Below are positions 27,309-35,626 of a DNA stretch of 64,000 nt, piece after piece. Under the pieces are notes generated by a model. The model did not search any database. It was given only the letters and a program-made list of their open reading frames with translations, and was not told where the DNA came from. Each line of letters opens with the position of its first letter. Position 1 is the stretch's first letter. Source of the DNA: JALOAT01 sp041687015. Its GTDB lineage: Bacteria > Pseudomonadota > Gammaproteobacteria > Thiohalomonadales > Thiohalomonadaceae. Both the position numbers and the translations under genes were made by a program. The stretch spans positions 31,262 through 95,261 of the forward strand of contig JAWLCT010000007.1 of assembly GCA_041687015.1 (NCBI GenBank). Reading direction: 5' to 3'.

Positions 27309-27773
27309 ATGCGCGTGCCCGATCTCATCACCGTCGACCGCATCGCCTGCGACTCCGAAGCCACGAGCAAGAAACGCGCCCTCGAGCTGGTGAGCGCACT
27401 GATAGCGCGCGGGGAAACCGGGCTTGGCGAAGCCGAGGTGTTCGACAGCCTGCTGGCGCGTGAACGCCTCGGCAGTACCGGCCTTGGCCACGGCGTGGCC
27501 CTGCCCCACGGCCGCGTCAAGACCAGCGACCGTACCGTGGGCGCCTTCGTGCGCCTGAAAAGCGGTGTGGACTTCGATGCCGTCGATCGCGAACCGGTCG
27601 ACCTGCTGTTTGCCATGCTGGTCCCGGAACACTCCACCGACGAGCATCTGGAGCTGCTCGCCCATCTGGCGGAGATGTTCAGCGATGCCGACATGCGGCG
27701 GAAGCTGCGCGAGGCGGCCGACGCCGAGGCGGTGAAGTCGCTCATCGACGCCTGGCAACCGAAGGCGGCCTGA
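27309..27773 (+). CDS. ptsN: PTS-Ntr EIIA component PtsN
   Basis: The 154-residue EIIA-Ntr protein has the phosphorylatable histidine H67 in HGVALPHGRVK. It is a regulatory output of the nitrogen-related PTS branch, affecting potassium uptake, phosphate and sigma-54-linked functions in known species. It lies between hpf and hprK, and its phosphodonor is probably the HPr encoded 2.3 kb downstream. Confidence 0.94.
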   Translation: MRVPDLITVDRIACDSEATSKKRALELVSALIARGETGLGEAEVFDSLLARERLGSTGLGHGVALPHGRVKTSDRTVGAFVRLKSGVDFDAVDREPVDLLFAMLVPEHSTDEHLELLAHLAEMFSDADMRRKLREAADAEAVKSLIDAWQPKAA

Positions 27774-27775
27774 AC

Positions 27776-28723
27776 ATGACCGCCCCAACGGTCACCCTGG
27801 CCAAGCTGAACGCGAGCTATGCCCGCCGCCTTGAAATGGAATGGCTGGCCGGCCACGGCCACGGTGAGCAGCCCCTGGTCCCTCCGGGCACGGAGCCGGG
27901 GCGCATCTCCCTCATCGGCCACATGAATTTCATTCACCCGCACCGTATCCAGGTGCTGGGGAATTCCGAATTCGAGTACCTCGCCGGCCTGGACACGGGC
28001 GCCTGGGAAAACACCCTCGCCTCGCTGTTCTCTCCGGCCAGCGCCGCCGTGGTGATCACCGACGGCCACGAAGTATCCGCCGAATTCATCGCCCGCGCCG
28101 AGGCCGGCGGCACCCCCCTGTTCGCCTCGCGCCTCGCCACCGACAAGCTCATCGATCACGTGAGCTACTACCTGTCGGCCATGCTGGCGGACAAGATCAT
28201 CCTGCACGGGGTGTTCATGGACGTGATGGGCATCGGCGTGCTGCTCACGGGTGAGAGCGCCGTGGGCAAGAGCGAGCTGGCACTCGAACTCATCTCCCGC
28301 GGTCATCGGCTCATTGCCGACGACGCACCGGAGTTCTCGCGCACCTCGCCCGACACCCTCTACGGGGCCTGTCCCGAGCTGCTACGCGACTTCCTGGAGG
28401 TACGTGGCCTGGGCGTGCTCAACATCCGCGCCATGTTCGGCGACAGCGCCATCAAGAAAGGCAAGAACCTGCGCCTGGTGGTGAACCTCACGCCCATCGC
28501 TCCCGAGGGGCTGGAGCTGGACCGTCTGCACGGCACCCGCCACACGCGTGAAATCCTGGAAGTGGAAGTGGCGGAGATCCAGCTGCCGGTGGCGCCGGGC
28601 CGCAACCTGGCGGTACTGGTGGAGGCGGCCGCACGCAGTCAGATCCTGTTTCACAACGGCTATGATGCAGCCGCGGACTTCATCGAGCATCAACGGCAGG
28701 TCATGAATTCGGAAACCCCATGA
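27776..28723 (+). CDS. hprK: HPr kinase/phosphorylase
   Basis: The 315-residue bifunctional enzyme phosphorylates and dephosphorylates Ser46 of HPr. The catalytic histidine is H144 in ILHGVFMDV, the P-loop is GESAVGKS (159-166; the family more often has G where A162 stands), D182-D183 follow in LIADDAPEF, and the family signature is LEVRGLGVLNIRAMFG. Gammaproteobacterial hprK genes occur in species with incomplete PTS systems. It starts three bases after ptsN and is followed by rapZ. Confidence 0.95.
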   Translation: MTAPTVTLAKLNASYARRLEMEWLAGHGHGEQPLVPPGTEPGRISLIGHMNFIHPHRIQVLGNSEFEYLAGLDTGAWENTLASLFSPASAAVVITDGHEVSAEFIARAEAGGTPLFASRLATDKLIDHVSYYLSAMLADKIILHGVFMDVMGIGVLLTGESAVGKSELALELISRGHRLIADDAPEFSRTSPDTLYGACPELLRDFLEVRGLGVLNIRAMFGDSAIKKGKNLRLVVNLTPIAPEGLELDRLHGTRHTREILEVEVAEIQLPVAPGRNLAVLVEAAARSQILFHNGYDAAADFIEHQRQVMNSETP

Positions 28724-28784
28724 ACTGTGCGTCGAACCGGGACCCCAAGGGCCCGCCCCATGCCGTCCGCCACGGAGGACGGGC

Positions 28785-29639
28785 GTGAAGTTGTTCATCG
28801 TCAGCGGCATCTCGGGCGCGGGCAAGAGTACCGTGCTCTATGCCCTGGAAGATCTGGGCTTTTACTGCATCGACAACCTGCCGGTGGCGTTGCTGCCTGC
28901 CTTCGCCCAGGAACTGCTCGGCAGCCCCAAGCACTACAGCAACGCCGCGGTGGGCATCGACGCCCGCAACCTGTCCAACGACCTCAGCGTGTTTCCTGAG
29001 CTTCTGGATCAGCTCCACGCCGCCGGCGTCGAGACGCACGTTATTTTCCTGGATGCGGAGGACGCGGTGGTCATCACCCGCTTCTCCGAAACCCGGCGCA
29101 TGCACCCGCTCACCCGCGGCAACACACCGCTGACCGAGGCGATCCGGCAGGAACGGGCACTACTGAACCCCATCTCCTCGCGCGCCGACCTCACCATCGA
29201 CACCAGCCGGACCAACATCCATCAGCTGCGTGAACTGGTGCGGGATCGGCTGGGTCAGAATCCGGGTGGGCGCATGTCCATCCTGTTCGAGTCGTTTGGC
29301 TTCAAGCATGGTATCCCCGTGGATGCGGATTTCGTGTTCGACGTGCGCTGCCTGCCCAACCCGCACTGGGACCCTCAGTTGCGCGCCCTCACCGGCCGCT
29401 CACCCGAAGTAATAGAATTCCTGACCCGCGATCCGCTGGTGGAGCAAATGTTCAACGACATCTCCGGGTTCCTGACCACCTGGATCCCCCGTTTCGAAGC
29501 AGACAACCGCAGCTACATGACGGTTGCCGTAGGATGCACAGGCGGCCAGCACCGCTCCGTATACTTTACGGAGCGGCTCTCCCAACATTTTCGCGCCCGG
29601 AACATGCGGGTGCTGACCAGACATCGGGAACTGTCATGA
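28785..29639 (+). CDS. rapZ: RNase adapter protein RapZ
   Basis: The 284-residue P-loop protein has Walker A GISGAGKS at residues 8-15. In E. coli RapZ binds GlmZ sRNA and delivers it to RNase E, tuning glucosamine-6-phosphate synthesis. The C-terminal RNA-binding domain shows LPNPHWDPQLRALTGRSP and VAVGCTGGQHRSVYFTE, the latter with conserved Cys/His residues. The start is GTG 28785 behind CGGAGGAC. It overlaps the EIIA gene by four bases. Confidence 0.95.
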   Translation: MKLFIVSGISGAGKSTVLYALEDLGFYCIDNLPVALLPAFAQELLGSPKHYSNAAVGIDARNLSNDLSVFPELLDQLHAAGVETHVIFLDAEDAVVITRFSETRRMHPLTRGNTPLTEAIRQERALLNPISSRADLTIDTSRTNIHQLRELVRDRLGQNPGGRMSILFESFGFKHGIPVDADFVFDVRCLPNPHWDPQLRALTGRSPEVIEFLTRDPLVEQMFNDISGFLTTWIPRFEADNRSYMTVAVGCTGGQHRSVYFTERLSQHFRARNMRVLTRHRELS

Positions 29640-30040
29640 AAGTGGGAGTACTCATCATCGCCCATGACCTGCTCGGGCAGGTGCTGCTCGACACGGCCGC
29701 CGGGACCTTGGGCACCCTCCCCTTGCCGGTGAAGGCGCTCGCGGTGTCGCGCGACGTGGATCCGGACGAACTGGTCAAACGCGCCCGCGAACTCACCCGC
29801 AGCCTGGACAGCGGTGATGGCGTGCTGGTGCTCACGGATATGTATGGCTCCACGCCGGGCAACATCGCCTGCCGCCTGCTCGAACAGAAAAACGTCCAGG
29901 TCATCGCCGGTGTGAACCTGCCCATGCTGTTCCGGGTTTTCAATTACCCCGACCTGAACCTGAGCGATCTCGCCGAAAAAGCGTTGTCCGGCGGAAGTGC
30001 CGGCGTCCTGCACTGCGGCGAACAGCCGCGCCCCCACTAA
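29636..30040 (+). CDS. PTS EIIA, mannose/fructose (EIIA-Man) type, stand-alone
   Basis: The 134-residue single EIIA-Man domain has the phosphorylatable H10 in LIIAHDLLG. The later DMYGSTPGN and VNLPMLFRV are typical of the family. No EIIB, EIIC or EIID sugar-permease genes accompany it, so it is likely a regulatory phosphoacceptor in the HprK-HPr-EI relay rather than a transport component. It is translationally coupled to rapZ. Confidence 0.92.
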   Translation: MKVGVLIIAHDLLGQVLLDTAAGTLGTLPLPVKALAVSRDVDPDELVKRARELTRSLDSGDGVLVLTDMYGSTPGNIACRLLEQKNVQVIAGVNLPMLFRVFNYPDLNLSDLAEKALSGGSAGVLHCGEQPRPH

Positions 30041-30048
30041 GGGCCAAC

Positions 30049-30318
30049 ATGCTCAGCAAGGAAATCACCATCATCAACAAACTCGGCCTGCATGCGCGGG
30101 CCGCCGCCAAGTTCGTGGGATTGGCTTCCCGCTTCAAGAGTGACGTGCACCTGGCGCGCAATGGTCGGCGCGTCAATGGCAAGAGCATCATGGGTGTGAT
30201 GATGCTTGCCGCCGCGCGCGGCACCACCGTGGTGCTCGACGTGAGCGGCGAAGACGAACAGCAAGCCCTGGCCGAGCTCGAGCAGCTGATTCAGCAGCGC
30301 TTCGGCGAGGAAGCCTGA
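30049..30318 (+). CDS. ptsH: Phosphocarrier protein HPr
   Basis: The 89-residue HPr has both phosphorylation sites: H15 (NKLGLHARAA) for EI and S46 (NGKSIMGVMML) for HPr kinase. The intact Ser46 context agrees with the hprK gene 1.3 kb upstream. It sits between the EIIA-Man gene and EI, eight bases after the former. Confidence 0.95.
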   Translation: MLSKEITIINKLGLHARAAAKFVGLASRFKSDVHLARNGRRVNGKSIMGVMMLAAARGTTVVLDVSGEDEQQALAELEQLIQQRFGEEA

Positions 30319-30328
30319 GGACACGCCC

Positions 30329-32056
30329 ATGGCAGTCGCGCTGCTCGGGATCGGCGTTTCCAAGGGCACGGCCATCGGCAAGGCCCGCATCATCCAGCAT
30401 GGGCAGATAGAAGTCCCCGAGTACGCCCTCCCCGCGCGCCTGGTCGAGGACGAGATCAGCCGCTTCCGCACTGCCCTTGAAGGTGCCAAGCAGCAATTGC
30501 GCTCCATTCGTGAACGCATTCCCGCAAACACCCCACAGGACATCGCCTCGTTTATCGATACCCACCTGCTCATGCTCGAGGACCACACCCTGAGTACGGG
30601 CACCGAGGAGATCATCCGCACGCGCCAATGCAATGCGGAGTGGGCGCTCAAGCTGCAAAAGGATGCCGTGGTGCGCGTGTTCGATTCCATGGACGATCCT
30701 TATCTGCGCACGCGCCGTGACGACGTGGAGCACGTGGTACGCCGCGTCCAGCACATCCTGCTGGACCAGGATCGCCACGAGCGCCTGGAGGCCAGCGGCG
30801 AAGACGGGCGCATTATCCTAGCGGACGAGCTCTCACCCGCCGAACTGGTACTGCTGCATCACCAGAACATCGCCGGCATCGCCACGGAACGCGGTGGTCC
30901 GGTGTCGCACACCGCCATTCTGGCCCGCAGCCTCGGCATCCCTGCCGTCGTGGGTGTGCCCCACCCCGACCAGACCGTGCGTGATGACGAACTGGTGGTG
31001 CTGGACGGTGCACAGGGCGTGTTGCTCGCCGGCGTCAACGATGCGGACATCGTCTATTACCGGCGCCGTCAGCAGGCCGAGCGTCGTCACCGCAATGAGC
31101 TGCGCAAGCTGCGCGACGTACCCGCCATCACCCGTGATGGTGTGGCCATCGAGCTCCACGCCAACGTGGAACTGCCGGAAGACGTCACCGCCATGCGCCG
31201 CGCCGGCGCCACCGGCGTGGGCCTGTTCCGTACCGAATTCCTGTTCATGAATCGCAGCACGCCCCCGGACGAGGAGGAACAGTTCGACGCCTATCGGCAG
31301 ATGCTGCGCCGCACCCGCGGCGGGCTGCTCACCATCCGCACCCTCGACCTGGGCGCCGACAAACCGGTGGGTCCGTTCAGCGAGTTTGCCGGTCCGAACC
31401 CCGCGCTCGGCCTGCGTGGTGTACGCCTGTGCCTCAAAGAGGCCGATCTGTTCGTGCCCCAGGTGCGTGCCATCCTGCGTGCCTCGGCACTGGGCCCGGT
31501 ACGCATGCTGGTGCCCATGCTCACCAACCTGCACGAGCTGCAGCAGGTGCTCCGGCTGTTGAACGACATCAAACGCGATCTGGCGCGCGAAGGCCTGCGC
31601 TTCGACGCCCACATGCCGGTAGGCGCGATGATCGAAGTGCCCGCCGCCGCACTGTGCGCCGACAGCTTCGCTGCACAACTCGATTTCCTGTCCATCGGCA
31701 CCAACGACCTCATCCAGTACACCCTGGCCACCGACCGCATGGACGAAGAGGTCAATCATCTCTACGATCCGCTGCATCCCGCCGTACTGCGGCTGATCCA
31801 ACTGACACTGCGTGGCGCCGAACACGCTCATATTCCCGTGGGAATGTGCGGCGAAATGGCCGGTGATCCCCGTTACACGCGCCTGCTGCTCGGCCTGGGC
31901 CTCAGGGAGTTTTCCATGCCGCCCGGCGCCGTGCTCGAGGTCAAGGGCGTCATCACCGAAAGCAACGTGACCGAACTGCGGCGTCGCGTCTCGCGCCTGT
32001 TGCGCTGCACCGACCCCAACCAACTCGCCCACCACCTCGACCAGATCAACGCCTGA
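30329..32056 (+). CDS. ptsI: PTS enzyme I (PEP-protein phosphotransferase)
   Basis: The 575-residue enzyme I has the swivelling phospho-histidine H194 in GGPVSHTAILARSLGIP and the PEP-binding barrel with GLFRTEFLFMNR and the late FLSIGTNDLIQY. There is no N-terminal GAF domain, so it is PtsI-like rather than the PtsP of the classical nitrogen PTS. It can feed HPr, and through it EIIA-Man and PtsN, in this cluster. Confidence 0.95.
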   Translation: MAVALLGIGVSKGTAIGKARIIQHGQIEVPEYALPARLVEDEISRFRTALEGAKQQLRSIRERIPANTPQDIASFIDTHLLMLEDHTLSTGTEEIIRTRQCNAEWALKLQKDAVVRVFDSMDDPYLRTRRDDVEHVVRRVQHILLDQDRHERLEASGEDGRIILADELSPAELVLLHHQNIAGIATERGGPVSHTAILARSLGIPAVVGVPHPDQTVRDDELVVLDGAQGVLLAGVNDADIVYYRRRQQAERRHRNELRKLRDVPAITRDGVAIELHANVELPEDVTAMRRAGATGVGLFRTEFLFMNRSTPPDEEEQFDAYRQMLRRTRGGLLTIRTLDLGADKPVGPFSEFAGPNPALGLRGVRLCLKEADLFVPQVRAILRASALGPVRMLVPMLTNLHELQQVLRLLNDIKRDLAREGLRFDAHMPVGAMIEVPAAALCADSFAAQLDFLSIGTNDLIQYTLATDRMDEEVNHLYDPLHPAVLRLIQLTLRGAEHAHIPVGMCGEMAGDPRYTRLLLGLGLREFSMPPGAVLEVKGVITESNVTELRRRVSRLLRCTDPNQLAHHLDQINA

Positions 32057-32146
32057 AGCGAAACAAACACCGAGGGAGCCACATTCTGCGTGCATGCCCC
32101 TCTGTGCTCTGCACCACCCTCATACAACAGAGGGAAACGCGTGATA

Positions 32147-32180
32147 CTTTTCTCCGCGTCCTCCGCGCCTCTGCGTTTGA
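32147..32180. repeat. Single arm of the CGCGGAG-type repeat (ptsI/mgtE gap)
   Basis: TCTCCGCGTCCTCCGCGCCTCTGCG is the reverse-complement arm of the GCGGAGGACGCGGAG repeat class seen in full at 52905-53000. No matching left arm is visible in the 158-base gap, so it looks like a decayed or half copy. Confidence 0.5.
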
Positions 32181-32208
32181 CATTGTTTCGGGCCGGTCCT
32201 GTTAGAAT
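32177..32208 (+). promoter_or_regulatory. Candidate promoter before mgtE
   Basis: TTGACA (32177-32182) matches the -35 consensus fully and TAGAAT (32203-32208) five of six -10 positions, but the spacing is 20 bases rather than about 17. The -10 ends seven bases before the mgtE ATG, which would imply a nearly leaderless mRNA. Confidence 0.3.
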
Positions 32209-32214
32209 CCCCGC

Positions 32215-33564
32215 ATGACCGAGCCCGACCGCTACAGCGAAACCAGTGAACGCCTGTACACGGCACTAAGTGCCGAGGATCTCCCGCTGGTGCGGCAGTT
32301 GATCGTGTCTCTGCACCCGGCGGAAATCGCCTCGCTGCTCGAGTCCCTGCCGCCCGAGGAACGCCTGGTCGCCTGGAAACAGGTCGCCCCGGAGATCGGC
32401 GGTGAAGTGCTCACCCACCTGCATGACGATGTGCGCGCGGGCCTGATCCGCGATATGCACTCCGCCGAACTGGTGGCGGCCACCGAAGACCTTGATCCGG
32501 ACGATCTGGCCGACCTCATCCACGAGTTGCCCGACCAGGTCATCGCGCAACTGCTGTCCACCATGGATGCGCAGGACCGCGCCCGCCTCGAGGCCGTACT
32601 GCCTTACCCGGAAGATACCGCCGGCGGCCTCATGAACGTGGACACCATCACCGTGCGCGCCGGCCTCACCCTCGAAGTGGTGCTGCGTTACCTGCGCCTG
32701 CTCGGACGCCTGCCGGACACCACCGACAGCCTGATGGTGGTCAACCGTGACGGCCGCCTGCTGGGCGTGCTGCCGCTCGGCGAAGTGCTCACGCGCGATC
32801 CCAGCCTGACCGTGGCGGAAGTGATGCGACACGATGTGGAAGGCATTGCCGCAGATACGCCGGCGCAGGAGGTGGCCAAGCGTTTCGAATACCGCGACCT
32901 GGTGACGGCGCCCGTGGTCGACCACCACGGCCGCCTGCTGGGACGCATCACCATCGACGACGTAGTGGATGTGATTCGTGACGAAGCCGAGCATTCCCTG
33001 ATGCGCATGGCCGGTCTCAATGAGGAAGAGGACATGTTTGCGCCTGTGGGCCAGAGCGCGCGACGCCGTGCCGTGTGGCTGGGCATCAACCTGATTACGG
33101 CGCTCATGGCCGCCTGGGTCATCGGCCTGTTCGACGCCACCATCGAAAAACTGGTGGCGCTCGCCATCCTCATGCCCGTGGTGGCGAGCATGGGCGGCAT
33201 CGCCGGCAGTCAGACCCTCACGCTGGTGATCCGCGGCCTTGCCCTCGGCCAGGTGCGCGGTAGTAACGCACGCCGGCTGCTAGCGAAGGAACTGACGGTG
33301 GGTCTGGTCAACGGCCTGGCCTGGGCGCTGGTGATCGCCCTGCTTGCGGCCGTGTGGTTCGAAAACCCGTGGCTCGGCGCCGTGATTGGCGCGGCAACCG
33401 TCGCCAACCTCCTGGTCGCGGCTTTCTCCGGCGCCACCATCCCCCTGTTGTTGCGCCGTCTCGGCGTGGATCCCGCCCTGGCGGGCAGTGTGGTGCTGAC
33501 CACCGTTACCGATGTCGTCGGCTTTTTCGTTTTTCTGGGGCTCGCCGCGATGTTCCTCGTTTGA
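32215..33564 (+). CDS. mgtE: Magnesium transporter MgtE
   Basis: The 449-residue Mg2+ channel has an N-terminal superhelical MgtE_N domain (LPLVRQLIVSLHPAEIASLL onwards), two CBS domains (DTITVRAGLTLEVVL; VEGIAADTPAQEVA) that sense cytoplasmic Mg2+, and a C-terminal five-helix pore (LGINLITALMAAWVIGLFDA, PVVASMGGIAGSQTL and later). Family length is normal. It follows the PTS cluster but is probably transcribed separately. Confidence 0.95.
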   Translation: MTEPDRYSETSERLYTALSAEDLPLVRQLIVSLHPAEIASLLESLPPEERLVAWKQVAPEIGGEVLTHLHDDVRAGLIRDMHSAELVAATEDLDPDDLADLIHELPDQVIAQLLSTMDAQDRARLEAVLPYPEDTAGGLMNVDTITVRAGLTLEVVLRYLRLLGRLPDTTDSLMVVNRDGRLLGVLPLGEVLTRDPSLTVAEVMRHDVEGIAADTPAQEVAKRFEYRDLVTAPVVDHHGRLLGRITIDDVVDVIRDEAEHSLMRMAGLNEEEDMFAPVGQSARRRAVWLGINLITALMAAWVIGLFDATIEKLVALAILMPVVASMGGIAGSQTLTLVIRGLALGQVRGSNARRLLAKELTVGLVNGLAWALVIALLAAVWFENPWLGAVIGAATVANLLVAAFSGATIPLLLRRLGVDPALAGSVVLTTVTDVVGFFVFLGLAAMFLV

Positions 33565-33583
33565 CGCGATAACCTTAAGCGCG

Positions 33584-34066
33584 ATGGACGACACGAGCCG
33601 CAGTGCGCGCAAGCGCGAGAGTGAAGCCCTGCAGAAGCTGGGGACTGAACTGGTGAAATTGCGCGAGCAGGACGTCGCGCACGTTCCCCTGCCCGAGGAA
33701 CTGGCCGGGGCCGTGGCATTGGCGCGGCGCCTGCCTAAGGGCGGTGGCCTGCGCCGTCAGATGCAGCACATCGGTGCCTTGATGCGCCAGGTCGATGCCG
33801 AACCCATTCGCGCTGCGCTGGCCGCGTTGCGCGCTGAACGCAGCACTGCCGCCGAAGCACAGCACGCGGTGGAACACTGGCGCGATCGTCTGATCAGAGA
33901 GGGCGAGCCTGCCATCGCCGACCTGCTTGCCGAGCACCCTGACGCGGATACTGCGCACCTGCATCAACTCGTCGCGAAGGCCCGCCACGAACACACCGCC
34001 CAGGCCCCGCCGCGTGCCGCCCGCGAACTGTTCCGCTATTTGCGGGATTTCACGTTGAAGAATTGA
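33584..34066 (+). CDS. darP: Dual-action ribosomal maturation protein DarP (YjgA)
   Basis: The 160-residue DUF615 protein binds late 50S assembly intermediates near the peptidyl-transferase centre. Family features are the N-terminal RKRESEALQKLGTELVKL, DVAHVPLPEEL, LRRQMQHIGALMR and the C-terminal ARELFRYLRDF. ATG 33584 gives the normal start. A diverged second copy of its last ~49 bases lies about 144 bases downstream, inside a repeat-rich gap. Confidence 0.9.
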   Translation: MDDTSRSARKRESEALQKLGTELVKLREQDVAHVPLPEELAGAVALARRLPKGGGLRRQMQHIGALMRQVDAEPIRAALAALRAERSTAAEAQHAVEHWRDRLIREGEPAIADLLAEHPDADTAHLHQLVAKARHEHTAQAPPRAARELFRYLRDFTLKN

Positions 34067-34304
34067 TCACGGGGGACACCGGAACACGGAGGGAGAAAGG
34101 GGGGAATCCAGCTACTGCTAACGCTCACAGCGCGCGATCCTCCACGTGTCCTCCGCTGCGGGGCACGCGAACTGTTTCGCTGCTCAGGGACGGGGGTTTG
34201 AAGAATTGAACACGACACTGGAACGACACAGTTCCTTCTCCGTGGCTCCGTGGCCTCCGTGGTTTCTGCTTTTCTTCTCCCCGTGTTCCCCGTGGTCCCG
34301 CTTT
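34065..34304. repeat. Degenerate repeat region after darP, including a duplicate of the darP 3' end
   Basis: Weak CACGGGGGACACCGGAACAC units start at 34069. Two stacked reverse arms follow at 34238-34263 (CTCCGTGGCCTCCGTGG type) and 34280-34299 (CCCCGTGTTCCCCGTGG type). Bases 34167-34214 resemble 34023-34071, the darP tail, sharing GCGAACTGTT-CGCT and TTGAAGAATTGA-CACG. Both repeat subfamilies meet here. No gene is seen in the 245-base gap. Confidence 0.65.
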
Positions 34305-34311
34305 TTCTCGA

Positions 34312-35136
34312 TCAAGACAGCGTGCAGGCGATACGGCGGTGATCCAGTGCCGGGAAGCTGCGGCGGATGCCGGCGAGGCGCTCGCGATCCATGTCGGCGC
34401 TGATGACGCCGGAGCCGCGCGGCAGGCGATCGAGCACGATGCCCCAGGGATCGACGATCATGCTGTGGCCGTGCGTCTCGCGACCGTTCACGTGATAGCC
34501 GCCCTGGGCGGCGGCCACCACATAGCTGAGGTTTTCGATCGCCCGCGCGCGCACCAGGGGTTCCCAGTGGGCCTTGCCGGTGATGGCAGTGAAGGCGGAG
34601 GGCAGTGTGATGATTTCCACGCCCTGCTTCGCCATGTTGCGAAACAGCTCGGGAAAACGCAGGTCATAGCACACCGCCAAGCCCAGCTTTCCAAAGGGTG
34701 TGTCCACCACCACCACCTGATCACCCGATTCGATGCTCTCCGACTCGGTGTAGTTTTCCCCGGTCTCCTCCAGATGCACATCGAACAAATGCACCTTGTC
34801 GTAGCGTGCAACGCGCCGCCCCTGATCGTCGAACAACAGGCAGGCGGCACGCACCTTGTTGGGATCCGCCGCGGCGATGGGTACCGTGCCGCCCACGATC
34901 CAGATACCGTGCTGTTTGGCCTGTTCGGCGAGGAATGCCTGGATGGGACCGCTGCCATCGGTTTCCTTGACGTTGAGCTTGTCATGCTCGGTCATACCCA
35001 TGTGGGCGAAATTCTCAGGCAGCACCACCAGCTCGGCACCGGCTGCACGGGCGCTGCCGATGAGGCGCTCGGCTTCGTAGAGGTTGGCATGGACGTTGGG
35101 ACCAGAAGCCATCTGGATGGCGGCAAGGCGGCTCAT
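34312..35136 (-). CDS. Carbon-nitrogen hydrolase (Nit1/YbeM-like amidase)
   Basis: The 274-residue nitrilase-superfamily enzyme has the Glu-Lys-Cys triad E41 (LPENF), K114 (RYDKVHLFD) and C156 (AVCYDLRFPE). The set of motifs fits the Nit1/YbeM branch, whose members hydrolyse deaminated glutathione as metabolite repair. The position downstream of yhdP in the maf-rng-yhdP-nitrilase order is typical of gammaproteobacteria; tldD, which often follows, is absent. Confidence 0.9.
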   Translation of the reverse strand: MSRLAAIQMASGPNVHANLYEAERLIGSARAAGAELVVLPENFAHMGMTEHDKLNVKETDGSGPIQAFLAEQAKQHGIWIVGGTVPIAAADPNKVRAACLLFDDQGRRVARYDKVHLFDVHLEETGENYTESESIESGDQVVVVDTPFGKLGLAVCYDLRFPELFRNMAKQGVEIITLPSAFTAITGKAHWEPLVRARAIENLSYVVAAAQGGYHVNGRETHGHSMIVDPWGIVLDRLPRGSGVISADMDRERLAGIRRSFPALDHRRIACTLS

Positions 35137-35161
35137 GAATGACCCTTTGTTGTTATCGGTT

Positions 35162-35503
35162 CTAACGCGGTGTAACGGACAGGTCGATGCGATCGGGTGC
35201 GCTGCTTCCCGGCATCAGGGCGACGCGCGCCGGATCAATCCCCAGCGCGACCAACCATGCGCGAAGTTCGCCGGCACGGAGACTGCCTTCGTCGCCGCCG
35301 GGATAGCGTAGCTCAAGCTGTGCGTCGGAATCCTGCAAAAGTGCTGTCACAGCAGCGCGCAGCACCGGATGCCGGCTCACGGCCAGCGCATCGCGGGGCT
35401 GTGCCCAGTCGCTGAGTTCGACGAACCGTTCTTCCTCGGCAAGCGTGGCGCCCGCCAACAGGAATGCGCAGAAAAAAAGGCCGATTCGCATGCGGATCAG
35501 CAT
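35162..35503 (-). CDS. Small exported protein of unknown function
   Basis: The 113-residue product has an N-terminal signal peptide (MRIGLFFCAFLLAGATLAEE; an earlier ATG four codons upstream is also possible). The rest contains RDALAVSRHPVLRAAVTALL, and the C-terminus reads IDPARVALMPGSSAPDRIDL. I recognise no domain. It lies between yhdP and the nitrilase gene on the same strand, an unusual insertion in that conserved pair. Confidence 0.6.
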   Translation of the reverse strand: MLIRMRIGLFFCAFLLAGATLAEEERFVELSDWAQPRDALAVSRHPVLRAAVTALLQDSDAQLELRYPGGDEGSLRAGELRAWLVALGIDPARVALMPGSSAPDRIDLSVTPR

Positions 35504-35626
35504 AGCACTAACGCCCTTCGTGCGACGAGCCGGCAGATGCGCGGGGCGCTCTCAAGAAGCCGCCTGCCGCGAAAAGAATCGAAAACCCGTGAACGCGCGT
35601 TTTTGTTCCGACTTTCTGCGCGGAAT

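Noticed and set aside
32057..32214. A magnesium riboswitch before mgtE
   Set aside because: The 158-base gap is partly a repeat arm, and no M-box-like or mgtA-leader-like structure could be recognised; the only candidate promoter would leave almost no leader.
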